The notes beneath the pieces are model-generated. The model did no database searches. It saw only the letters and a list, made by a program, of their open reading frames with translations, and was not told the DNA's origin. The position numbers were made by a program, and so were the translations under genes. This document shows, piece after piece, positions 5,869 through 11,995 of a stretch of 12,027 bases of DNA. The DNA is from an uncultured Candidatus Saccharibacteria bacterium (GTDB lineage: Bacteria > Patescibacteriota > Saccharimonadia > Saccharimonadales > Saccharimonadaceae), in contig CAMUQR010000022.1 of assembly GCA_947097085.1 (NCBI GenBank), positions 1 to 12,027 of the forward strand. Direction: 5' to 3'. The first letter of the stretch is position 1, and every line of letters starts with the position of its first letter.

Positions 5869-7962
5869 CTACACCGAACAGCTCAAACAAGTTTCGATGG
5901 TGCTTTTGCGGGTGCGCGTGTAATAAAGCGACTTCAGACCCATTTTATGCGCATAAATATAATATTTAGCAATATCACGAGTGGTTTCATTGCTATTGGT
6001 GTGCAAAATCGTCGAAATGCCTTGATCAATGTGACGTTGTACCACCGAGACCAGCTTAATCACATTTTTTTGATCCATATCATAAGCTGATTTATAGTAA
6101 AAAATATTGTCATTGGTCAAAAACGGCATCGGATAGAAAGTAGTACTATCACCATACTCGCGGACCTCAATCGGATCAACAATCGGCATAATCGAGCTGG
6201 TTGCACTCTGAATATACGACACCGACTGAGTTGGCGCAATCGCCAGACGATAAGCATTATATAAGCCATATTTTTTAACTTTGTCAGCCAGCGCTTTCCA
6301 ATCATCAACGGTTGGAATCTTAATACCGTCAAACAACGCTTTGACTTTGTCGGTTTGCGGAACAAAATCTTTTTCTAAATACTTCGTAAAATATTCACCA
6401 GTGGCATAATCCGATTGCTCAAAATCCTTAAACGTCGTCTTGCGATCTTTTGCAATTTCCATTGACCGCTCCAGCGAATAAAAATTCATCATCATAAAGA
6501 ACACATTACAAAAATCCAGTGCCTCGCGACTCTCATAAGCAATCTGGTTTTTGACTAAATAGCCATGCAAATTCATCGCACCCAGACCAACACTGTGCAG
6601 TTCCTCATTGGCTTTTTTGATCGAAGGAACAATGTCAATATCGGTAATATCCGAGACTTGCGTCAGCGCATCAATCGCACCTTTAACCGCCTGCTTAATG
6701 CGCTTGTTTTCCATGACGTTAACGATATTGAGCGAACCGAGATTGCAGGAGATGCCCCGACGGATTTGGTCTTTTTCATAATATTGACCAATGTCTGATA
6801 CTTCGGATAACTGCATAATTTCCGTACACAAGTTCGAGAATTTGACCGAACCCAGTTGACGCAAAGCATGGTCTTTATTGGCGTTGTCTTTAAAGAACAA
6901 ATACGGATAACCCGATTCTTTTTGGACCTGAGCAATGCGCACTAGCAATTGGCGAGCATCAAGTTTACGTTTTTTAACCTGCGGATGTTCAACTAACTGA
7001 TCATACATCTCGTCCATATCCATTTCATCGAGATCAACTCCGAACGCCTGATGCACCGTTAGTGGCGCAAATACATACATATCCTTGTCTTCAGCCACTA
7101 ATTCCATAAACTTGCCCGGCGCAATCACGCCAATGGATAATGATTTAATCCGGATTTTTTCATCAACATTGACCTTTTTTGAGTCCAAAAATTCCTCGAT
7201 GTCCCAGTGAAAAATATTAAGGTAAGCCGCACCCGCGCCTGGCCGTTGACCAAGCTGGTTCGCATACGAAAACACATCTTCCATAATTTTCAGCACCGGC
7301 ATCACACCGCTCGCTCGACCATCGATACCTTTAATTGCTTCACCTCGAGCTCGTAATTTCGAGAAGTTATAAGCCACACCGCCACCAATTGATGATAATT
7401 TCATTCCTTCATCAATCGCATAGCCAATACCAGTCAGATTATCCCCAACCTCATCTAAGAAACACGACACCATTTGACCAGCTCGCACCTTACCAGCGTT
7501 TAAAAAAGTTGGCGTCGCTGGCTGGTATTCTTGATTAATCATCAACTTCGCATATTCCAAGGCTTTTTTCTTGTCACCATCTGCCAAAAACAGCGCCACC
7601 GCCGCAATCCGATCCTCATAGCGTTCTAAGAAAAACTCGCCAGTATTATCCCGCAAAGCATAATTTTGGTAAAACTTAAACGCGCTCATGAACGACGGAA
7701 AACGAAATTTCTTAGCATAAACCAAGTCAAACACTTCCTCAATGTCGCTGAATTTATATTTTTTATAAAAATCAATATAATACTGATTCTCGATTAAATA
7801 ATCTAATTTTTCGCGTAAATCATGAAAAAACACCGTGTATTTATTAACATGCTCTACGAAATAACTCCGCACTGCTTCCTTATCTTTGTCGAGGTCATAA
7901 TTACCCTCGGCATCTTTCGACATCACCTGATTGTTCAGTAAAATCCAGTTTTTAACTGCCAT
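5869..7962 (-). CDS. nrdE: Class Ib ribonucleoside-diphosphate reductase alpha (catalytic) subunit
   Basis: This 697-residue catalytic subunit converts NDPs to dNDPs. It starts directly with the NrdE-type N-terminal region and has no ATP-cone, as expected for class Ib. The active-site elements are visible: Cys167 (GQMVSC) and Cys406 (ISCNLGSLN) form the redox pair, and Asn377-Leu-Cys379-Thr-Glu381 is the thiyl-radical site. SSIGGGVAYNFSKLRARG (191-208) and PTQSVSYIQSATSSIMP (577-593) are substrate-site loops. Tyr680-Tyr681 (SLYYTRTR) is the radical-transfer pair, and the C-terminal CLSC (692-695) is the swinging tail that a redoxin re-reduces. The start overlaps the end of nrdI by 11 bases and has the Shine-Dalgarno GAGGAG inside nrdI, which suggests coupled translation. 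All key residues seem intact. Confidence 0.97.
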   Translation of the reverse strand: MAVKNWILLNNQVMSKDAEGNYDLDKDKEAVRSYFVEHVNKYTVFFHDLREKLDYLIENQYYIDFYKKYKFSDIEEVFDLVYAKKFRFPSFMSAFKFYQNYALRDNTGEFFLERYEDRIAAVALFLADGDKKKALEYAKLMINQEYQPATPTFLNAGKVRAGQMVSCFLDEVGDNLTGIGYAIDEGMKLSSIGGGVAYNFSKLRARGEAIKGIDGRASGVMPVLKIMEDVFSYANQLGQRPGAGAAYLNIFHWDIEEFLDSKKVNVDEKIRIKSLSIGVIAPGKFMELVAEDKDMYVFAPLTVHQAFGVDLDEMDMDEMYDQLVEHPQVKKRKLDARQLLVRIAQVQKESGYPYLFFKDNANKDHALRQLGSVKFSNLCTEIMQLSEVSDIGQYYEKDQIRRGISCNLGSLNIVNVMENKRIKQAVKGAIDALTQVSDITDIDIVPSIKKANEELHSVGLGAMNLHGYLVKNQIAYESREALDFCNVFFMMMNFYSLERSMEIAKDRKTTFKDFEQSDYATGEYFTKYLEKDFVPQTDKVKALFDGIKIPTVDDWKALADKVKKYGLYNAYRLAIAPTQSVSYIQSATSSIMPIVDPIEVREYGDSTTFYPMPFLTNDNIFYYKSAYDMDQKNVIKLVSVVQRHIDQGISTILHTNSNETTRDIAKYYIYAHKMGLKSLYYTRTRKSTIETCLSCSV

Positions 7963-8371
7963 AAAACTCCTCTATTTTGCTAATAATTTGTTGTAAAACT
8001 TGGTCGTTGCCGGCCAATTCATATTTTAATAAAAGTGGGACGTGATAGTCGCGCGCAATAATATCGCCCGCTCGACCAAAAGTTTGTCCCCAATTCATAT
8101 TGCCACTGACGGTCACCGATTGTAATAAGTGCCGATGTTGTTGCAAAAACCGCTCCACTAACATCGGAACTTGCCCGACTCCAGTCGTAAACGTCACCAG
8201 ATGAAACGGCTGGTCAACCGTTACCCCATCCTGAATGCGAACAATCTGCCAGTTTGGTCGCGCCTTGGCTAGCTTATCCATCAGGCGCTTGGTATTGCCA
8301 GTCAAGCTAGCATAAACCACCATCACGTCAGACCGGCTCGGCTGACCGTCCGTCGCCCGCTGAGTCGTCAT
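7952..8371 (-). CDS. nrdI: NrdI flavodoxin-like protein for class Ib ribonucleotide reductase
   Basis: This 139-residue protein is a small flavodoxin that reacts with O2 to supply the oxidant for assembling the NrdF manganese-tyrosyl cofactor. Family motifs are the FMN phosphate loop ASLTGNTKRL (22-31), TTGVGQVPMLVERFL, and the region SGNMNWGQTFGRAGDIIARDYHVPLL cut here at its ends, with the WGQTFGRAG flavin loop. The ATG follows the redoxin stop with no gap (TAAATG), so the genes are likely translationally coupled. The protein therefore begins with a 16-residue polar extension before the usual NrdI start. An internal ATG at 8323 (MVVYASLTGN) matches the usual family start better but has no Shine-Dalgarno either. 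The start choice is uncertain; the function is not. Confidence 0.93.
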   Translation of the reverse strand: MTTQRATDGQPSRSDVMVVYASLTGNTKRLMDKLAKARPNWQIVRIQDGVTVDQPFHLVTFTTGVGQVPMLVERFLQQHRHLLQSVTVSGNMNWGQTFGRAGDIIARDYHVPLLLKYELAGNDQVLQQIISKIEEFYGS

Positions 8372-8611
8372 TTACACCAACTCAGCCAGTTGGCGCAACC
8401 GACCAGCATCAAAACCAACAATCCGCTCCACCTCCGTCTCGCCATCAAGCACCACCACGGTTGGCACTGAGCGAATCTTGTATTTGACCGCCATCTCAGG
8501 CTGATCAAACGGATTAATCACCTCAAACGCCACACCAGCCTCGCCGAGCACCGCCGAGACCATTTCACACGGCTGGCAACCGTGCTTTTCAAATTTAATA
8601 ATTTTTTTCAT
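8372..8611 (-). CDS. nrdH: Small thioredoxin-fold redoxin, likely NrdH-type reductant of NrdE
   Basis: This 79-residue protein is a single thioredoxin/glutaredoxin-fold domain. The redox motif is CQPC at 12-15 after a first beta strand, and the cis-proline is in SVPT (residues 49-52). The C-terminal VGFDAGRL resembles the GF-x-x-x-x-L end of thioredoxins and NrdH. It should pass electrons to the C-terminal CLSC of NrdE. The symbol rests on its position as first gene of a H-I-E-F operon: classical NrdH carries CVQC or CMQC, and this motif looks more like thioredoxin CGPC. It could be fed by thioredoxin reductase or a small thiol; no such reductase is in the window. The start has a good Shine-Dalgarno (AAAGGGAG). 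The stop abuts the nrdI ATG. Confidence 0.82.
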   Translation of the reverse strand: MKKIIKFEKHGCQPCEMVSAVLGEAGVAFEVINPFDQPEMAVKYKIRSVPTVVVLDGETEVERIVGFDAGRLRQLAELV

Positions 8612-8640
8612 TTAACTTCTCCCTTTTAGTTAAACAATTC

Positions 8641-8674
8641 TATAACTTGTTATGATTAATTATAACCGATTATG
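8641..8674. promoter_or_regulatory. Twin palindromic sites in the nrd promoter, candidate operator
   Basis: ATAACTTGTTAT (8642-8653) and ATAACCGATTAT (8662-8673) are near-perfect 12-bp palindromes. Their starts are exactly 20 bases apart, about two helical turns, so two dimers would lie on one DNA face. With flanks they form a direct repeat of the 14-mer TATAAC-nn-nTTATG (11 of 14 identical). One site covers the -10 and the other the likely transcription start. Known NrdR boxes are longer (16 bp, ACAC...GTGT type) and spaced further apart, so this is either a divergent NrdR site or another regulator. Confidence 0.5.
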
Positions 8675-8687
8675 TTTATGTTTGAAA
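8659..8687 (-). promoter_or_regulatory. Predicted promoter of the nrdHIEF operon
   Basis: On the minus strand a perfect -10 TATAAT lies at 8664-8659. Candidate -35 elements upstream are only moderate (TTCAAA with a 16-base spacer, or TTTTCA with 18). The start near 8652 would give a leader of about 41 bases to the redoxin ATG. The -10 overlaps one of two palindromes, which fits repression by a DNA-binding protein. Confidence 0.5.
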
Positions 8688-8733
8688 AACGGTTTTAGTT
8701 TTTATATCTGTTATTAAAAATAAAAAATACAAC

Positions 8734-8767
8734 AAAAAAAATCGCCCGAACTTAGAGCGATTTTTTT
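8734..8767. terminator. Terminator after the 190-residue anchored protein gene
   Basis: The arms AAAAATCGC and GCGATTTTT pair around a loop of about 11 bases, flanked by an A-run on one side and seven T on the other. On the minus strand it ends the transcript of the gene at 8783-9355 and insulates the nrd promoter downstream. It could also work on the plus strand. Confidence 0.8.
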
Positions 8768-8782
8768 ATAAAATTGATTTAG

Positions 8783-9355
8783 TTATTGGCGTCTTAGAGA
8801 AATTGGAATGTCAGCTTCTTTATAACCAGGAATATACTCACAACCACTTTCGGTGCAAGTGCCAAATTTCAACCATTTTCCGTCTTTTTTGTGCCAAAAG
8901 AAAACTAAACCGCCAGTAGCTGGCACATGATAACCCTTTGCTTGGTTAAATTTAATCGGCAGTGGTGATGTTTCTGCCCATTCACCATTAATGTAATGAG
9001 GCATCAGCGGCGCCCAAAAATCTCCGACCGTACTGTCTTTAACGGCATTGAGGGTCATAATTTTCAGATAATCTTGATCGCTGACCATCATTCCGGATAA
9101 GCTGGATGACCCGCTTGGTTTATTCGGTGGAGTATTGCCACCAGTGCCTGGATTGACTGATTCCGTTGGCGAATTGGCTTGTCTACCACCTTGCAACTGG
9201 TTAACTTTTTGTTGCGATTCAGCCACATTAGCTCGTTCAGTACTACATTGATTCTGATTCCGTTGCCATAGCCATACCGTTCCGCCTCCTAACAGTCCAC
9301 CGACTAGCACCCCTCCACAAGCTATCAGAAGATTCATTTTGGTTCTTTGTTCCAT
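8783..9355 (-). CDS. Anchored extracytoplasmic protein of unknown function
   Basis: I do not recognise this 190-residue protein. Residues 8-30 form a Gly-rich membrane helix after a short basic N-terminus, so it is probably a type II signal anchor with the rest outside. Residues 33-56 are Gln/Asn/Glu-rich and may be a short coiled coil, with Cys37. A Gly/Pro/Ser/Asn linker follows (57-88). Residues 90-190 form a compact domain rich in Trp, Gly and Tyr (DFWAPLMPHYINGEW, GGLVFFWHKKDGKWLKFG) with a close cysteine pair, Cys167 and Cys172, that could make a disulfide. The start has a good Shine-Dalgarno (GCAGGAG). A promoter lies just upstream and a terminator just downstream, so it can be expressed alone, though it may also be read through from the metallopeptidase gene 43 bases upstream. 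Confidence 0.8.
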   Translation of the reverse strand: MEQRTKMNLLIACGGVLVGGLLGGGTVWLWQRNQNQCSTERANVAESQQKVNQLQGGRQANSPTESVNPGTGGNTPPNKPSGSSSLSGMMVSDQDYLKIMTLNAVKDSTVGDFWAPLMPHYINGEWAETSPLPIKFNQAKGYHVPATGGLVFFWHKKDGKWLKFGTCTESGCEYIPGYKEADIPISLRRQ

Positions 9356-9372
9356 TATATGTCTCCTGCTTA

Positions 9373-9407
9373 TACCATCATTGTAGCAGAGTTGAGATTT
9401 ATTTCAA
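9373..9407 (-). promoter_or_regulatory. Predicted promoter of the 190-residue anchored protein gene
   Basis: On the minus strand TTGAAA (-35, 9407-9402) and TACAAT (-10, 9385-9380) are 16 bases apart, and TGC precedes the -10, giving an extended -10. The -35 lies across the stop codon region of the upstream metallopeptidase gene. The start near 9373 leaves a leader of about 17 bases that holds the AGGAG. Confidence 0.6.
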
Positions 9408-10565
9408 AAAACGATTCCAATAAGCATTCGGTCCGGCCGTCGCAAAATTTTGATTAATCTGTCGCGCTAACACCTGGGCTTTAGCCCGCAAATGTGGCGA
9501 ATTATTAAATATTCCTACGGCGTCATAATCACGCATCATAAACTTAAATAATTCAGCCCGATCCTCGCGTGGCGTACTCTGAGCATAAGCTGTTGTGAAG
9601 TAAGCATTTTGACGATTATCATTTTTCCAAACATATTGTGGAAAATTCGCATCCCGATCTTCGCTGAGATATTTGAAGCCAGCTGGATTCAACGCAGTGT
9701 ATTCACTATATGGCTCGCGCGGATACATTTTAATATCCAAAAAAGTATCAATCGCATGAGTAATTTCGTGATTAGCCGTCAGGCTCAAAAAATAATCTTT
9801 ACGCGTCAAAACAATTTTTAAATCATTCACAAACTGCCGATCAAAAAATCCCGCAAAGGCATTATTTTGGACACTGTCCACCAGATAAAAAGTTAGAGGC
9901 ATGCCATTTGCCCGAAACTCCCGGAAAAATCCATTTGGATAACGACGCAAGATATTTTTTAATTCACTCAGCATACCTATATATTGATTAGGTTGTAGGG
10001 CTTGAGTTGTAGTATGTCGTGGTATATAACCATTGGTTTCTGCCGCACCATAGCGCACCTTCACATGATAAGTCGCCTCAATTTCCTGCCGTAAACTATT
10101 GGCTGAGTCAACCGGCTGTGGAGCTGGCGGTTGCGGAGTGGGATTGGGCTGTGGAGTTGGTTGCGATGGCGTAGTTGGTCGATGTGGAGTCACTGGCGCA
10201 TTAGGCTGTGACTGATTTGGCGTAGTTGATTGAGCCTTAGGTTTGTCGCCAGTGGCTGGTTTCTGTTCAGATGGCTGAGCGGTTTTAGTTTGATCCTTCG
10301 GATTAGTTTTAGAGTCAGTTGGTTTTGAGGCATCTTGATGATTTTTATCATCAGCCGAAGGCTGACTCGACTGTTTCGCGTGCTTCACATCAGGATTAGC
10401 CCGATTGTCAGATTCAACACTAGCAATTGATTGCGGTGCAGATTTCTTAGTGAATTTTGGCCATAACAGATAAGCCGAAGCACCTGCACCTAGCATGACC
10501 ACTAACATCACCGCGATAATCACTGGGCGTTTAGTTTTTAGACTCGTAAATATTTTCTTAAACAT
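9399..10565 (-). CDS. Membrane-anchored zinc metallopeptidase, anthrax lethal factor-like (M34-type)
   Basis: This 388-residue protein has a basic N-terminus, one membrane helix (15-34) and a long disordered linker rich in Lys, Ser, Thr, Gln and Pro (about 36-155). A C-terminal domain (156-388) follows, which should lie outside the cell. The domain has a gluzincin zinc site HEITHAID (His266, Glu267, His270). About 60 residues later comes STPREDRAELFKF, in which Glu334 or Glu338 is the likely third ligand. The HExxH-AxD plus E-x-x-AE-x-F layout resembles the catalytic domain of anthrax lethal factor and its many uncharacterised bacterial relatives. Peptidase activity is likely; the target is unknown. 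No Shine-Dalgarno precedes the ATG, although a strong promoter does. No terminator separates it from the anchored orphan downstream. I am confident of the metallopeptidase call, less so of the subfamily. Confidence 0.83.
   Translation of the reverse strand: MFKKIFTSLKTKRPVIIAVMLVVMLGAGASAYLLWPKFTKKSAPQSIASVESDNRANPDVKHAKQSSQPSADDKNHQDASKPTDSKTNPKDQTKTAQPSEQKPATGDKPKAQSTTPNQSQPNAPVTPHRPTTPSQPTPQPNPTPQPPAPQPVDSANSLRQEIEATYHVKVRYGAAETNGYIPRHTTTQALQPNQYIGMLSELKNILRRYPNGFFREFRANGMPLTFYLVDSVQNNAFAGFFDRQFVNDLKIVLTRKDYFLSLTANHEITHAIDTFLDIKMYPREPYSEYTALNPAGFKYLSEDRDANFPQYVWKNDNRQNAYFTTAYAQSTPREDRAELFKFMMRDYDAVGIFNNSPHLRAKAQVLARQINQNFATAGPNAYWNRFLK
10110..10229 (-). repeat. Pro/Gln/Thr-rich degenerate repeat in the metallopeptidase linker
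   Basis: This stretch encodes residues 113-152, with PTPQP- and PNPTPQP-like units. At DNA level a GGCTGTGGAG(C/T)TGG unit recurs (plus-strand sense), mixed with GGTTG(C/T)GG variants. It is a flexible spacer that could change length by slippage. Confidence 0.55.
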
Positions 10566-10609
10566 AATAATTGTTTGTTTGATTGTGGATCTTAACTCAC
10601 TACTAACTA

Positions 10610-10645
10610 TATCTTTATTATAGCATAAGAGTTATAAAAAATCAA
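10610..10645 (-). promoter_or_regulatory. Predicted strong promoter of the metallopeptidase gene
   Basis: On the minus strand TTGATT (-35, 10645-10640) and TATAAT (-10, 10622-10617) are 17 bases apart, with TGC before the -10. This is the best match to a housekeeping promoter in the window. The start near 10610 leaves a leader of about 45 bases with no clear Shine-Dalgarno. Confidence 0.68.
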
Positions 10646-10657
10646 TAAGCGCCAACT

Positions 10658-10693
10658 AAAATCGCCCAGGATAATAGCCGCCCAAGCGATTTA
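10658..10693 (-). terminator. Terminator of the acetate kinase gene
   Basis: On the minus strand AAATCGC pairs with GCGATTT. The stem extends inward (TTGGG with CCTGG, two G-C and three wobble pairs) to a stem of about 12 pairs and a loop of about 10 bases. The U-run after it is short (TTTTAGTT). It starts about 16 bases past the ackA stop. Confidence 0.68.
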
Positions 10694-10708
10694 CTATCCA
10701 GGATTAAA

Positions 10709-11893
10709 TTAACCCAGCACCACCAAGGTACGGCGAGCCATTTCACGAAGCTCATCGGTTTTGATCATGTAGATTGGCTTAGAACCGTCGGCTGCCAAGT
10801 TCGCCAGTGGCGCGTGCTTGTCAAGATTCCAGTTTTTGTCGTGATCAATCGTGAAACCTAGATAAGTCAACATCTCGCAAATTGGCTCACGAACATCAGC
10901 ACCACGTTCACCCACAGTGGCGGTGAAAACAATAGCATCCACACCGTTCATCGCGGCCGCCATCGCACCAATAGTTTTTGCTAGCATATAGCGGTAGGTT
11001 TTATTCGCCACAATCGCTCGTTCATCACCATTACGCTCCGCTTCCAGCACTAGGCGCATATCATCCGACTGACCGCTCAAGCCCAAGAAACCAGCTTGTT
11101 TATTGAGGTATTTTTCCATTTGTTCGTCATCAAGACCGAGGGCTTTTTTAACTACAAACACCACTGATGGGTCAATATCACCAGAGCGAGTCGCCATCAT
11201 TAGACCTGTGTTTGGTGAAAAGCCCATTGAGTTGTCAACGCCTTTGCCATTAACCACCGCCGAAATACTAGCTCCACCACCTAAGTGCGCCACGATTAAT
11301 TTTTCTGGCAAAATATTTTCGCGTTTCATAATTTCAACAATCGAGCTAACCGAGATACCGTGATAACCGAAGCGACCAATATCGAGCTTATCTTGCAGTT
11401 CAGCATCCATCGCATAGCGGAAAGCTTCAATCGGTTTAGTAGCGTGGAACGAGCTGTCCGAAATCGCCACCACCGGCACATCAGCTGGCAAAATTTCTTT
11501 AAAATATTTAATCTCACTCAAGTTCACACCAGTATGCAATGGCGCTTTATCTTGAACTTTTTCGAGCTTAGCAATCACTTCGTCGGTGACAATTTGGTCG
11601 AGCTGGAAGTCACGGCTTGGCGCCACTACACGAGCTGCCACTACGCCGATTTTTTGATCAGGCTTCAGCACGCCTTGTTCACGCAAAATCCGTTCGCACT
11701 CACTGGCCGACTGGCTTAAGTCCGAAATTATCAGATCAACTGGCGTTTTAACACCATCAATCGCAATTTCACAATAAGGCTGGTCGTTGACATACTCAAA
11801 GTGCAAAGTCGCCAAACAAGTCTCGCCTTGATACAAGGCATATTTACGGCTAGCGGAGCCAGGATTTGTAATCAGGATTAATTTATCGTTCAT
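10709..11893 (-). CDS. ackA: Acetate/propionate kinase family protein, divergent
   Basis: This 394-residue protein has the ASKHA fold of acetate kinases, which interconvert acyl phosphate plus ADP with carboxylate plus ATP. Visible family motifs are NPGSASRKYAL (Asn10), APLH (His120), ISDSSFH (Asp146), GRFGYHG (His178), HLGGGASI (203-210), MGFSP...TRSGDIDP (Arg236), VFTATVGER and the C-terminal TDELREMARRT (Glu381). These match most catalytic residues known from the Methanosarcina enzyme. The substrate-site motif usually written HRVVHGG is AARVVAPS here: Arg88 is kept but both His and the Gly pair are gone. The substrate range may therefore differ. There is no phosphotransacetylase gene in the window. 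The start has a good Shine-Dalgarno (AAAGGAG), and the gene is monocistronic between its own promoter and terminator. Confidence 0.9.
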   Translation of the reverse strand: MNDKLILITNPGSASRKYALYQGETCLATLHFEYVNDQPYCEIAIDGVKTPVDLIISDLSQSASECERILREQGVLKPDQKIGVVAARVVAPSRDFQLDQIVTDEVIAKLEKVQDKAPLHTGVNLSEIKYFKEILPADVPVVAISDSSFHATKPIEAFRYAMDAELQDKLDIGRFGYHGISVSSIVEIMKRENILPEKLIVAHLGGGASISAVVNGKGVDNSMGFSPNTGLMMATRSGDIDPSVVFVVKKALGLDDEQMEKYLNKQAGFLGLSGQSDDMRLVLEAERNGDERAIVANKTYRYMLAKTIGAMAAAMNGVDAIVFTATVGERGADVREPICEMLTYLGFTIDHDKNWNLDKHAPLANLAADGSKPIYMIKTDELREMARRTLVVLG

Positions 11894-11918
11894 GAATCTC
11901 CTTTATTTTTGTAAAACT

Positions 11919-11934
11919 CCCCTTTATTTTAACA
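11919..11934 (-). promoter_or_regulatory. Predicted extended -10 promoter of ackA
   Basis: On the minus strand TGTTAAAAT (11934-11926) is an extended -10 with five of six consensus bases. No strong -35 is seen (the nearest is TTGTAG with a 19-base spacer). The start near 11919 would leave a leader of about 26 bases with the Shine-Dalgarno. Confidence 0.45.
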
Positions 11935-11959
11935 CATCTTAAATCTTTTGCTACAAGCC

Positions 11960-11995
11960 TCGACTTCGCGTCAGATTTATGTTATAATCTAATAT
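11960..11995 (+). promoter_or_regulatory. Rightward promoter for a gene beyond the window
   Basis: TCGACT (-35, 11960-11965, four of six) and TATAAT (-10, 11983-11988) are 17 bases apart, with TGT directly before the -10. A second TATAAT follows at 11993-11998. The predicted start is near 11995. The remaining 32 bases show no Shine-Dalgarno and no long frame, so the product, protein or RNA, lies outside. The promoter is divergent from the ackA promoter. Confidence 0.55.

Noticed and set aside
8641..8674. Classical NrdR boxes in the nrd promoter
   Set aside because: The palindromes are 12 bp with ATAAC/GTTAT arms and 20-bp spacing. This does not match the 16-bp ACAC...GTGT box with wider spacing, so I report them as an unassigned operator.
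11360..11719. 119-codon plus-strand frame opposite ackA
   Set aside because: It is antisense to conserved acetate kinase motifs, has no start signals, and gives a composition typical of a shadow frame.
3..11893. Alternative genetic code with UGA as glycine or tryptophan
   Set aside because: All conserved families run full length under the standard code, and Trp positions are encoded by TGG. Only the lack of UGA stops is left as a minor point.
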